This document shows, in pieces, positions 15,131 through 31,903 of a DNA stretch of 64,000 nucleotides; the stretch's first letter is position 1; the number at the start of each line of letters is the position of its first letter. The position numbers were made by a program, and so were the translations under genes. The stretch spans positions 124,001-188,000 of the forward strand of contig NZ_FOGI01000013.1 in NCBI RefSeq assembly GCF_900111175.1, in the 5' to 3' direction. Origin of the DNA: Actinokineospora terrae (GTDB lineage: Bacteria; Actinomycetota; Actinomycetes; Mycobacteriales; Pseudonocardiaceae). A model generated the notes under the pieces. The model was not told where the DNA came from and did not search any database. It worked only from the letters and a program-made list of their open reading frames with translations.

Positions 15131-17197
15131 TCAGGTGCCGCTGCCCACCGTGAACTGGTACTCGCGGGTGTCCGACGAGTCCCAGGTGACGAGGTAGGCG
15201 GTGACGAAGACGGACTTCTGGCCCGCGGAGGTCGGGGTCAGCTCGACCGTCGCGTTGCCGTCCTGGTCGGCGGTGACGTACTTGTACTGGCCCTCGAACG
15301 CGACCACGTACTCCGCCGCGCCGGTGAGGGCGAGGTGGAAGGTGCCCGGGGTTCCCGGGGCGCCGGAGGTGGCGCCTTCCGGGTACTCCGCGCTGGTCAC
15401 CGCGGGCTTGGACGGCGAGACGTACACCGAGGAGTACGTGGTGCCGGTCCGCTCACCCGAGGTCGTCGTGCCGTAGACGTCGAGTGAGATGTAGCCCGAG
15501 ACCGGCGGGGTCCAGGTGAAGGACCCCTTGCCGTTGACCGCGGGGACCGTGGTCGGCGCACCGTAGTCGAGGCTGTAGGAGTACGAAGCGATGTCCGAGC
15601 GGGACGAGGTGAAGGTGATCGTCCGCTCGACGCCCGCCTCGGCTTCCCCCGGGGTCACCACGACCTCGGGCTCGGCCTGGTTGACCGCGATCGTGCGGTT
15701 CATGACCCCCGAGCGGCGCCCCGCCGCGTCGGTCGTCCACAGCACGACCTGGCGAAACGCGGGCTGCAGCGTCGGGATGGTCAGCGTGACCGGGGCGGTG
15801 CCCTCCGCGCTGAGCGGCAGGGTGGTCTCCTGGCCGTTGTCGAGGCGGTAGGTCACGCTCACCGCGCCGTCCTGGTTGGCCCGGACGGTGAACGCCGTCG
15901 CCTCGCCCGCGATGACCTGGTACGGGCCTTCGAGGTACGGGCCGGTCTCGCGCACGAGGAACTCGTACTCGGTGACCGGGGACCGCAGCCCGGCCCGGTC
16001 GATCGCGGTGACCGAGAGCCGGAAGTTGCCCCACGACTTCGGTGTGATCGTCACGGTCGCCGTGCCGCCGAGGCGGTCGGCGGGGACGTCGGCCCACACC
16101 CCGGGGCCCTCGTAGTGGTACGACGCGATGTCGTCGACACCGTTGGCGCCGAAGGTGAACTCACCGGGCACCCCGGTCCCGCCGGTGGGCGGGAACTCAC
16201 CGGTGCTGGGCGGGTACACCGCGGAGGTCACCGTCGGCGCGGCGGTGGGGCTCTGCGTGTCGGTGGTGTACTCGCACGGCGTCGTCCACGCCGAGACCGC
16301 GAACCCGTCCTCCGCGCGCACGGCCACCGCGATCTTGCTGTTGTGCACCTGCAGCGCCTTGGGCACGGAGGTCGCGGCCCAGTAGCTCGCGTCCTGCACG
16401 ATCTCCGTGCGCTGCGACGGGTTGGTCACCGGCCAGAACGCCCACCTGGCGCGCAGGCCGTTGCTGCCGTCCGGATCGGACACCCTCGCCCTGACCTGGA
16501 TGTCGTAGCCGGGCAGGTACGCCGGGCACGCCGGGGAACCGGTGTACCCGCCGACGGTGAACTCGGTCGGCACGTCGGGCGTGTGGTTGTACCGCAGGCC
16601 GAGCGTCGACCACGGCGGGTCGATGGTGCGGCCGAAGGCCACGTTGCCCTCCTGGTCACCCGCGATGCGGATGGCCAGGGTGACGGTGGTGTCACCGCGG
16701 GTGAGCGCGTGCTGCACCGCGTCCGTGGCGTCCCAGGACAGGCTCTGGGACACGCACTGGGTGGACTTCGCCCCGGGCAGGATGTTGAGCTCGATGGGCT
16801 GGTCGGCCCAGGTCGGGCTGTGGTCCTCCGGGGTCGTCTCCCAGACTTCGATCATCCGCTTCTTGGCGCAGTCGGCCGCCGCGGTCTCCCGGAAGAAGGC
16901 GTTGGCGGTGAACAGCTTCGCGGTGCGCAAGGCCGAGATGTCGTAGGTCAGGTAGGCCTTGCCGACGTGCTTGCGGCCCTGCTCGTCCTTCCACGACCCG
17001 AGCCGGACCGGCCCGGAGGTGATCCGGCCGTTCGGGTCCCGGGAGTCGACGCCGACCCACGCCACCGGGCGCAGACCGGTCGACGGGAGCTGCGGCTCGG
17101 CCTGCGCGGGGCTGACCGCCACCAGGGTCCCGGCCACGGCCGCGGCCACGACGACGCCGAGACGCACGAGGCGTCTGAGCGCGATGTTACGTTTCAT
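15131..17197 (-). CDS. Secreted DNRLRE-type / Ig-like repeat protein
   Basis: A 688-residue exported protein. It has a typical signal peptide: a basic N-terminus MKRNIALRRLVR, a hydrophobic core and the cleavage site AQA near residue 33. The next ~180 residues look like a DNRLRE-type beta-sandwich domain (FTANAFFRET, SLSWDATDAVQHALTRGDTT), which is found in exported carbohydrate- or wall-associated proteins. The remainder consists of several Ig-like beta-sandwich repeats, each with a PAVTSAEYP- or APTVTSAVYPP-like opening. No catalytic domain is visible. The protein is probably a wall- or matrix-associated structural or binding protein. It stands alone, with its own terminator at 15085-15124, and is not clearly part of the lanthipeptide locus. 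Confidence 0.75.
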   Translation of the reverse strand: MKRNIALRRLVRLGVVVAAAVAGTLVAVSPAQAEPQLPSTGLRPVAWVGVDSRDPNGRITSGPVRLGSWKDEQGRKHVGKAYLTYDISALRTAKLFTANAFFRETAAADCAKKRMIEVWETTPEDHSPTWADQPIELNILPGAKSTQCVSQSLSWDATDAVQHALTRGDTTVTLAIRIAGDQEGNVAFGRTIDPPWSTLGLRYNHTPDVPTEFTVGGYTGSPACPAYLPGYDIQVRARVSDPDGSNGLRARWAFWPVTNPSQRTEIVQDASYWAATSVPKALQVHNSKIAVAVRAEDGFAVSAWTTPCEYTTDTQSPTAAPTVTSAVYPPSTGEFPPTGGTGVPGEFTFGANGVDDIASYHYEGPGVWADVPADRLGGTATVTITPKSWGNFRLSVTAIDRAGLRSPVTEYEFLVRETGPYLEGPYQVIAGEATAFTVRANQDGAVSVTYRLDNGQETTLPLSAEGTAPVTLTIPTLQPAFRQVVLWTTDAAGRRSGVMNRTIAVNQAEPEVVVTPGEAEAGVERTITFTSSRSDIASYSYSLDYGAPTTVPAVNGKGSFTWTPPVSGYISLDVYGTTTSGERTGTTYSSVYVSPSKPAVTSAEYPEGATSGAPGTPGTFHLALTGAAEYVVAFEGQYKYVTADQDGNATVELTPTSAGQKSVFVTAYLVTWDSSDTREYQFTVGSGT

Positions 17198-17297
17198 GTT
17201 TCCCCTCAGTCAGAAGTGCAGGCACATACTGGCCCAGGGGGACGCCGGGATCCAACACAGTTGGCCGGGGACTTTCTCGACCACAGAGGACTTGTCG

Positions 17298-17954
17298 GTG
17301 TTGCCTGCTAACTTCCCCGCCGTGACGACACGTGATCACGGTGTGGAGCTGGTGGGACGGGTGCTCGACGCGGTCCGAGTGGACCCGGGGCGGTCGATGT
17401 ACGACTACCTGCCGGTGCCCTGGGTGACCGACGGCACACCGCGGCCGATGCCCGCCGATGCGCTGGCGCGGTTGACTTTCCCGTCCGGGCGCCCGCTGCC
17501 GCCGAGCCTGCGCGCGTGGCTCGCCCACGACACCTCACTGCTGGAGCGGCACGGCTGGTTCACCGACGACGGTGCGCTGTCGCCGCGGCCGCTGGACCGG
17601 TTCGTCGCCGAGGAGATGAGCGAGGCGTGGGCGGAGGACTTCGCGGTGTTGGCGCCCCGCTTCCCGGAGTGCTTCCTGCTGCCGGGCGGCTCGGACTCGC
17701 GCCGGGTACTGGCCGTGGGCGAACCGGACTCGGCGGGGGAGCACCCGGTACTGGCCCTGGACTTCGACGACCTCCCGTTCCTGGGCCTGATGTACCCGGG
17801 TCTCGACGTCTACCTGGCCCACACCGCCGGGCTCGTCGAACTGCCCGGACCCGGCTACACAGCACTGACCGCGGACAGCGTCTACGGACGGAGAATGACC
17901 GAACACGCGGCGCAGTTGTTCGACGGCAAGGCATTCGTCCAGTACCCGTTCTGA
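17298..17954 (+). CDS. Hypothetical protein, SUKH-like
   Basis: A 218-residue soluble, acidic protein. The GTG at 17298 is chosen because AGAGGA lies seven bases upstream. A second in-frame GTG at 17322 is possible, and the longer open frame upstream is antisense to the secreted-protein gene. The middle (PECFLLPGGSDSRRVLAVGE) and the end (HPVLALDFDDLPFLGLMYPG) are distantly reminiscent of the SMI1/KNR4 (SUKH) fold. Some SUKH proteins are immunity proteins, but no toxin gene is adjacent. The assignment is tentative. Confidence 0.6.
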   Translation: MLPANFPAVTTRDHGVELVGRVLDAVRVDPGRSMYDYLPVPWVTDGTPRPMPADALARLTFPSGRPLPPSLRAWLAHDTSLLERHGWFTDDGALSPRPLDRFVAEEMSEAWAEDFAVLAPRFPECFLLPGGSDSRRVLAVGEPDSAGEHPVLALDFDDLPFLGLMYPGLDVYLAHTAGLVELPGPGYTALTADSVYGRRMTEHAAQLFDGKAFVQYPF

Positions 17955-17968
17955 ACCCGCGGCGGCGG

Positions 17969-18208
17969 TTACGTCGGGTAGCAGATCTTGCGCGGGTTCG
18001 GTGTGGTGATCGCTGCTGCCGGTGCCCAGCCGCTGTAGTCGCACTTGACCACGGTTTGTGCCGTGGCGCGGACCCTGGCCTCGAAGTGTGTGAGGCGGTC
18101 CTGCTGGTCGATCCAGAGGTCGAGTTCGAGCGGGCTGGACGAGCCTGCGGCGTGGGTGATCTCCTCGGCCTCCGCACCGAACATCTTGCCGCTCGACGCC
18201 GTCTGCAT
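17969..18208 (-). pseudogene. C-terminal remnant of a lipoprotein-type gene
   Basis: The last 79 codons read like the C-terminus of an actinobacterial exported lipoprotein of the LppX/LprG type. The segment LELDLWIDQQDRLTHFEARV is followed by VVKCDYSGWAPAAAITTPNP. Upstream codons in this frame are low-complexity and unlike protein, and no lipobox is seen. The 5' part of the gene is therefore lost or frameshifted. Confidence 0.5.
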
Positions 18209-18649
18209 ACCGTTTGAACGGTGCGAGTGAGGCACTCGACACCACCTGCTCGGTGTGCGCACCTCACCAGCACCACGAGCACCACATTGCGCGCCACCAA
18301 AGCCTTGCCTTGCAAGTGATCCACTCTTTCCAGTCGGACCGGCCGCCGGGAGAACAGGCCTCAACCGCGAGCGGCGGCGGCGACCCAGCAGGTAGGTGGC
18401 TGTTGGTCTTGCGATCCGGCGAGGCGAAAGCGCTTCTGGCGGGTTGCCACCTCGCGTTCGTCGTGGCTGCCAAGCTCGTGGGCACGGTGGCGGTCTCGCG
18501 CACTTCAGCCGTCGAACCGCGGAGGAGGTCTGGTGAAGGTCCTCACTCGGGTGCCGTGCCCTTGACTTCGTCCGCCCCGGGGTGGACTGTTCTCTGTACG
18601 GCGTACAAATCGTGGGCCGTCCTGGGCCGTTCGCCCGTTCGCGATCACG
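18209..18649. other. Intergenic region without recognisable gene
   Basis: Open frames exist on both strands but none has a family resemblance, a ribosome-binding site or protein-like composition. It may contain eroded upstream parts of the lipoprotein gene. Confidence 0.45.
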
Positions 18650-18850
18650 ATGAAGGTCACCATGGCTGCCATGCGGCTCGACCCCCTCAGTGGCCCGCCG
18701 AGCAAGACGGGCCCGCGTCACCGCCGGGGACTCGTCTCGGTCGACCGCGCCCAAGCCCTGGCCGAACTGGCAGCCGCACTTCGCCGGGTGCTCGACGGGC
18801 GAATCGACCCGGTCCGCGTCGAGCCTGCCACCACGCCGCCGTCGCTCTGA
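18650..18850 (+). CDS. Small hypothetical protein
   Basis: A 66-residue frame with an amphipathic helix-like centre (DRAQALAELAAALRRVLDGR). No family is recognised and the ribosome-binding site is weak (several ATG codons at 18650, 18662 and 18671). It precedes two small genes that look genuine, which is the main support. Confidence 0.35.
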   Translation: MKVTMAAMRLDPLSGPPSKTGPRHRRGLVSVDRAQALAELAAALRRVLDGRIDPVRVEPATTPPSL

Positions 18851-19029
18851 TGCCCGCTCGATCCGGGGGCTCACCGTCGTTGCCGGTGGGCTGCCCGCGT
18901 GGTCGGGTCGGGATCGGCGTAGTGTCGAGGTCACCGAGGGTTTGTCGCGCGTCCGCAGCACAGCGGGGGCCGCCTTGGGCGCACCAGAGAAGCCGGTCGG
19001 CTGGGTCGACCGGAGGCGGGAGCGCCGAG

Positions 19030-19191
19030 TTGACCTCACGCACCGAACCGACACCTGATCCCGAGGCCCCCTGTGCGGTCTGCCCGCACCCGTGGGGCAG
19101 CCACGACCGGATCTCGGCCCGTTACTGCGCCGCCACCATCGCGGGTGCGCAAACCCGCGCCTGCGTCTGCCCGACCAAGGGAACACCATGA
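19030..19191 (+). CDS. RGCVC-type small cysteine-rich protein
   Basis: A 53-residue protein with CAVCPHPWGSHDRISARYC followed by a C-terminal RACVCP. The paired CxxC-type clusters and the terminal R-x-CVC motif match the small actinobacterial RGCVC family, presumed to bind zinc. The function is unknown. I choose the TTG start at 19030 because a GGAGG/GGGAG purine run lies just upstream. The stop overlaps the next start as ATGA, so the two small proteins are coupled. Confidence 0.6.
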   Translation: MTSRTEPTPDPEAPCAVCPHPWGSHDRISARYCAATIAGAQTRACVCPTKGTP

Positions 19192-19337
19192 CCGAGTACG
19201 TCTCCGGCTACGACACCCGCGTGAACCTGGTCAAGGACGTCCTCGCGCAACACTCGAAGTTGACCGACGACATGTCCCTCGACCTGGCCAAGCGGATCCT
19301 CGGCGCCCTCGACACCATCCCGGAGAAGCTGCGCTGA
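19188..19337 (+). CDS. Small helical protein, DUF6307-like
   Basis: A 49-residue protein (MTEYVSGYDTRVNLVKDV to DTIPEKLR) predicted to be two helices. It resembles short actinobacterial proteins with the Y-DTRV-LV-DVL and LDTIPE-K patterns, which I believe are catalogued as DUF6307. The function is unknown. It is translationally coupled to the upstream cysteine-rich protein, so a joint role is plausible. A hairpin follows at 19348-19380. Confidence 0.6.
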   Translation: MTEYVSGYDTRVNLVKDVLAQHSKLTDDMSLDLAKRILGALDTIPEKLR

Positions 19338-19347
19338 CCCTGGTGCC

Positions 19348-19380
19348 CGGGGTGGCGATCTCGTCGGGATCGTCACCCCG
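19348..19380. terminator. Bidirectional hairpin
   Basis: The arms 19348-19359 and 19369-19380 pair at 11 of 12 positions. They lie between the small plus-strand gene and the stop of the convergent PKS-NRPS gene. Confidence 0.7.
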
Positions 19381-19381
19381 A

Positions 19382-27964
<8,583 letters not shown>

Positions 27965-27965
27965 G

Positions 27966-29231
27966 TCAACTCCTCGGACTCGCGGTGGGGACTTCCTGAG
28001 CGGCGCGGCGGCGCAGGACAGTGGTGGCGAAGTAGGTGAGGGCGACCATGACGACGACCCCGTGCATGAGCCCGACGACGGTCAGCGGCCGCCACGCGTC
28101 CAGCAGCCCGCCCGCCATCAGCACGCCGATGCCGAAGCCCGCGTTCTCGGCCATCGCCACCAGTCCGAAGTACTGCCCACGCGCGGGTTCCGGCTCGGCC
28201 TGCACCCGCGTGGTGTAACTGATCTCCGTGAATCCGTCTGCCAACCCGGCCACGACCAGCAGGAGCAGCACCAGCGGGTAGGCCGTGTCGGTGAACGCCC
28301 CGATGAACGCCAGCGACATCACCGCCGTCCCCACCACGAACCCCCACGCGCCCCGCCGGAGATCCCCCCGGTACACCCGGTTGGCCACCCGGTGGGCGAG
28401 GAACAGCCCGACCGCCCACGCCGCCCAGAACCCGCCGACGAACACGGCCGGGTCGCCGGGGTGCACCTGGGTCGCGTGCACCGGGACGCCGACCTGGTGC
28501 GAGGCCGAGCCGAACGCGTCGACCAGCCGGATCAGCACGATGGCCAGCACGGCGGGTGCCGCGGCCAGCGCCACCACCGCGGCGCGTCCGGGGAGTCCGC
28601 CCTTCGCCGCTGGGGCCTCGCTGCGGCCCGGGAACCGCAGCGGTGTGGACAGCAGCACTACCGCCGACACCACGAACGTCGCCGCATCGATGAGGAACGC
28701 CACCGGATAACCGACCGCGGACACCAGTAGGGCGCCGCAGGCGAACCCGACCGCCATCGAGATTGCCCGCCCGGTCACCAGCAACCCGTTGGCGTGCAAC
28801 CGGTTCTCCGGACCGACGAGGTCGGGGACGCTGCTGCGCAACACCACCCCACTGGTCGTGGTCAGCAGCCCGATCGACACCGCCACCACCGGCAGCATGT
28901 GCACCCTGGCGTCCGACGGCAGCGCGGCGAACACGACCAGTACCAGCGCCTGCACCAGGTCGCAGGTGACCATCACCGCCTTGCGCGGCAGGCGCGCCGC
29001 GACGACACCGCCGAACACGCCCGCCACGAAACCGCACGCCATGCGCACCACCAGGAACACGCCGGTGGCGAACGCGCTGCCGGTGGCCTGGTAGACGAAC
29101 AGGTGCAGCGCGACCATGTTCAGGAAGCTGCCGAACGACGACGTGGCGTTGCCCGCCACCAGCACCCGGAAGCGCCGCAGGTCGGCTGAGTCGGCGTGAA
29201 CGCCGCTAGCGTGGGGAGGTTGTGCGCGCAC
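27966..29231 (-). CDS. MFS transporter
   Basis: A 421-residue major facilitator with about twelve hydrophobic segments, of the macrolide-efflux/EntS-like type. LFVYQATGSAFATGVFLVVR and FGGVVAARLPRKAVMV (the loop 2-3 motif) are early in the protein. The GTG at 29231 is used, because it starts five bases after the MaoC-like gene stop and the longer open frame is antisense shadow. The stop is one base before the PKS-NRPS start. It is a likely exporter of the hybrid product, giving self-resistance. Confidence 0.85.
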   Translation of the reverse strand: MRAQPPHASGVHADSADLRRFRVLVAGNATSSFGSFLNMVALHLFVYQATGSAFATGVFLVVRMACGFVAGVFGGVVAARLPRKAVMVTCDLVQALVLVVFAALPSDARVHMLPVVAVSIGLLTTTSGVVLRSSVPDLVGPENRLHANGLLVTGRAISMAVGFACGALLVSAVGYPVAFLIDAATFVVSAVVLLSTPLRFPGRSEAPAAKGGLPGRAAVVALAAAPAVLAIVLIRLVDAFGSASHQVGVPVHATQVHPGDPAVFVGGFWAAWAVGLFLAHRVANRVYRGDLRRGAWGFVVGTAVMSLAFIGAFTDTAYPLVLLLLVVAGLADGFTEISYTTRVQAEPEPARGQYFGLVAMAENAGFGIGVLMAGGLLDAWRPLTVVGLMHGVVVMVALTYFATTVLRRRAAQEVPTASPRS

Positions 29232-29236
29232 GAGGC

Positions 29237-29782
29237 TCAGTACCCGGCCGCGTCGGCGCCGTCGTGGTCGCGGGTCGGGACGAGGAAGCTGCGCTCGAAG
29301 CTGAGCACGACCTCCCCGGTCGCGTTCTTGCCGGTCGTGCGGCAGTGCGCGATGCCCTCGCCCGGCCTGCTCTTGGACAGCCGCTTGCCGGTGATCTCGC
29401 TCTCGGCGTAGAGCGTGTCGCCGACGAACACCGGTGCGGGCAACAGGATCCGCTCCCAGCCGAGGTTCGCCGTGGCCCGGCCGCTGGTGCTGCGCGCGGC
29501 CATCCCGGCGACGATGCTCAGCGTCACCAGGCTCGACACCAGTGGCCTGCCCCACGCGCCCTTCTCGCTGTAGGCGGCGTCGATGTGCAGCGGTGCGGCG
29601 TTCATGTGCAGCAGGGACATCAGCACGTTGTCCATCTCGGTCACCGTCCGCCCGGGACGGTGCTCGATCACCGCGCCGACGATGAGGTCCTCGTAGCAGA
29701 ACCCGACGACCTCCCGGAACCGGTTCTCGCCGACCTGCCGGTACCCGACGGGGTGTTCCTGCTGCACTGGCACTGCTCCCAT
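29237..29782 (-). CDS. MaoC-like hydratase (mesaconyl-CoA hydratase type)
   Basis: A 181-residue hot-dog-fold protein of the MaoC (R)-hydratase family, which adds water to or removes it from acyl-CoA or acyl-carrier thioesters. The N-terminal GFCYEDLIVGAVIEHRPGRT is the usual opening of the family. APLHIDAAYSEKGAWGRPLV (about 63-82) contains the Asp-His hydratase region, and VFVGDTLYAESEITGKR the second strand pair. Among MaoC proteins it looks closest to mesaconyl-CoA hydratases. It overlaps the alpha-oxoamine synthase stop as ATGA. Together with the CitE-like lyase two genes upstream it recalls the mesaconyl-/methylmalyl-CoA interconversion pair. Confidence 0.8.
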   Translation of the reverse strand: MGAVPVQQEHPVGYRQVGENRFREVVGFCYEDLIVGAVIEHRPGRTVTEMDNVLMSLLHMNAAPLHIDAAYSEKGAWGRPLVSSLVTLSIVAGMAARSTSGRATANLGWERILLPAPVFVGDTLYAESEITGKRLSKSRPGEGIAHCRTTGKNATGEVVLSFERSFLVPTRDHDGADAAGY

Positions 29783-31017
29783 CACGAGAGGTCGGCGGCG
29801 AGCAGGTCGGTGACGTGGCTCGCGAAGGTGGTCAGCTCGTCGTGCTCCATATCGGACCGGATCATCACGCGGAGCCCGGCCTGCCCGCGCGGCACGATGG
29901 GGAAGAACACCGCCGAGCTGTAGTAGCCGCGCTGGTACAGCTCGCTGGAGAGCCGGACGGCTCGCTCCGCGTCGCCGACGTCGATGCGCCGCACCGGCAA
30001 CCCGTTGCCCGACAGGGGAGTGGGCAGCAGTTCGTCGAAGTGCGCGAGGTTGGCCAGCAGCCTCGCCTGCAACTCGCCCAGTTCCGGTGAGCGGTGGATC
30101 GCGGCACTGCCCAGCGCGGCGCCGATCGTGGGCACGGACAGGTTCTGCGACCAACCCAGCGGTCCGCCGTGGCGCGCGAGGAGTTCGACCTGCTTGGCGC
30201 TGTGCAGCATGGCCAGCCCGCCGCCGCTGCCGAAACCCTTGCCCAGGCTGGTGACGATCGTGGTCAGCGGACCGGGGGCGGTCCGGGAGCGGACGAAGCC
30301 CTCGCCGCGCTCGCCCATGATCGACAGCGAGTGCGAGTCGTCGAGGTAGAGGTACAGGCCGTACCGGTCCTGGAGTTCGAGGAGCTGGTCGAGGGCAGCC
30401 GATCCGCCCATCGAGTAGGCACCATCGGCGATGTAGGCCACGCTCGGGTACTTGCGGCAGGTGTCGGCGATGAAGTCGATGTCGTTGTGCCCGCTGGTGA
30501 GCACCAGGCTCTCCTGCGCGCAGGTGGCCTTCACGTACGACATGGAGAAGTGGCAGTACCGGTCGAAGATCATGACCCGCGGCCCGCCCGGCGCGAGGTG
30601 ACCGGAGGCGAGCAGCGGCAGCAGGCCCGCGGTCACCGTGCTGCACGTGGTGCTGAGCAGGATGTGCGCGCCGAACAGGTCGCCCAGTTCCTCTTCCAGC
30701 TGGAGCTGGATCGTCGGGCGGATGCGCGTGGTGGACGTCATCAGCTCGATCGTGCCGGTGTCGCGCACGGCCTTGACCACGCCGTCGAGCACGGCGGGGT
30801 GGCGGTTGAGGCCGAGGTACGAGCAGGAGCACATGTTCGCGAACGCGTGCCCGGTCTCCGGGACGACCAAGCGGTTGTTGGACTCGTGGTCGACGGCGAT
30901 GTTGATCAGCCCGTTGTCGGCGGCCGCCTGCCAGACCGGGTCGGCGTTGTCCACCAGCGCGGTGCTGTTGCGGAAGGTCCGGGGGCCGGTGACCTCCCGG
31001 ACGTCGGTCTCGGTCAT
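29782..31017 (-). CDS. PLP-dependent alpha-oxoamine synthase
   Basis: A 411-residue enzyme of the BioF/KBL/ALAS family, which joins an amino acid to an acyl thioester with loss of CO2 to give an alpha-amino ketone. Visible landmarks are LGLNRHPAV near residue 70, DGAYSMGG near 200, DDSHSLSIMGERGEG near 225-240 and the PLP-lysine motif SLGKGFGSGGG near 262. The ATG at 31017 overlaps the CitE-like stop as ATGA, and the 3' end overlaps the MaoC start. In natural-product clusters such enzymes make amino-ketone or aminoacetone-type building blocks. The partner acyl donor may be made by the flanking CitE- and MaoC-like enzymes, or may be an ACP-bound chain. Confidence 0.85.
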   Translation of the reverse strand: MTETDVREVTGPRTFRNSTALVDNADPVWQAAADNGLINIAVDHESNNRLVVPETGHAFANMCSCSYLGLNRHPAVLDGVVKAVRDTGTIELMTSTTRIRPTIQLQLEEELGDLFGAHILLSTTCSTVTAGLLPLLASGHLAPGGPRVMIFDRYCHFSMSYVKATCAQESLVLTSGHNDIDFIADTCRKYPSVAYIADGAYSMGGSAALDQLLELQDRYGLYLYLDDSHSLSIMGERGEGFVRSRTAPGPLTTIVTSLGKGFGSGGGLAMLHSAKQVELLARHGGPLGWSQNLSVPTIGAALGSAAIHRSPELGELQARLLANLAHFDELLPTPLSGNGLPVRRIDVGDAERAVRLSSELYQRGYYSSAVFFPIVPRGQAGLRVMIRSDMEHDELTTFASHVTDLLAADLS

Positions 31018-31901
31018 CGGACTCCTCCTGGGGGGTGGGGCAGCAGGGGTGGCTGGTGCGCGGGTGGCTCGGGGACGGGGGAGCCGAACTCGTCGAGCAG
31101 GCGGCGGGACTCGGCGAAGAACGGCCTGCCGACCATCCGGCCGTCCACGGTGGCCACACCGTGACCGCTGCGCCGCGCGGCGGCCACCACCCGGCCCGCG
31201 TGCGCGAGCTGGTCGGCGTCGGGGGTGAAGACCTCGGTGAGCACGGGCACCTGCCGGGGGTGCAGCGCGATCTTGCCGCTGAACCCGAGCCTGCGCGCCT
31301 GGACCGACTCGGCGCGCACCAGGGCCATGTCCACGAGCTCGAAGGTGGGGGAGTCGATCGCGTGCAGACCGGCCGCCCGGGCGGCGTTGACGATCATCGC
31401 CCGCACGGCGGCCAGCGGTTCCCAGTCCAGGCCGATGCCCAGGGCGGCGGCGTAGTCGGCGGCCCCGAAGATCAACCCGCGCAGACTGGGCGACGCGGTG
31501 GCGATGTCGGCGAGGCGCTGGACCCCGCGCGGGGTCTCGATGACGGCGAACAGCTCCAGCGGGTCGTCGTCCGCGCCGAGCACCTGGTCGACGATCTCCA
31601 CGTCCCGCGGCGACTCGACCTTCGGCAGGTGCACGATCGTCGGGCGCACGGGGTAGTGCGGTAGCGCTAACAGGTCGCGGAGGCCGTCCGGGTCGGTGAC
31701 CGCGTTGACCCTGATGCCGCAGCGCGACCGTTCCTTGAAGAACGCCGCCGCGCTCTGGCGGGCCTCTTCCTTGCGGTTGTGCGGGACCGAGTCCTCCAGG
31801 TCGACGACGCACATGTCGGCGCCCGCGTCGTGGCACGAGGTGAAGCGGTGCGGCGCGGTCGCGGGAACGCTGAGCACCGAGCGGCAGTAGCGGGAGAACA
31901 C
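31014..31901 (-). CDS. HpcH/HpaI aldolase / CitE-like acyl-CoA lyase
   Basis: A 295-residue TIM-barrel lyase of the citrate lyase beta-subunit-like group, which includes malyl-/methylmalyl-CoA and citramalyl-CoA lyases. Key elements are CVVDLEDSVPHNRKEEAR (metal-proximal Asp-Glu region, residues 31-48), VHLPKVESPRDV near 92, AVIETPRGVQ near 118 and FGAADYAAALG near 145. These provide the Mg-binding Glu and Asp. It would cleave or form a 3-hydroxyacyl-CoA from glyoxylate or a related ketoacid and an acyl-CoA. It is coupled by ATGA to the alpha-oxoamine synthase and lies two bases after the MDR oxidoreductase stop. Confidence 0.85.
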   Translation of the reverse strand: MFSRYCRSVLSVPATAPHRFTSCHDAGADMCVVDLEDSVPHNRKEEARQSAAAFFKERSRCGIRVNAVTDPDGLRDLLALPHYPVRPTIVHLPKVESPRDVEIVDQVLGADDDPLELFAVIETPRGVQRLADIATASPSLRGLIFGAADYAAALGIGLDWEPLAAVRAMIVNAARAAGLHAIDSPTFELVDMALVRAESVQARRLGFSGKIALHPRQVPVLTEVFTPDADQLAHAGRVVAAARRSGHGVATVDGRMVGRPFFAESRRLLDEFGSPVPEPPAHQPPLLPHPPGGVR

Positions 31902-31903
31902 CG

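Noticed and set aside
29782..31017. Oxoamine synthase considered as ALAS of a C5N (aminohydroxycyclopentenone) pathway
   Set aside because: The acyl-CoA ligase and amide synthetase that accompany the C5N unit are absent.
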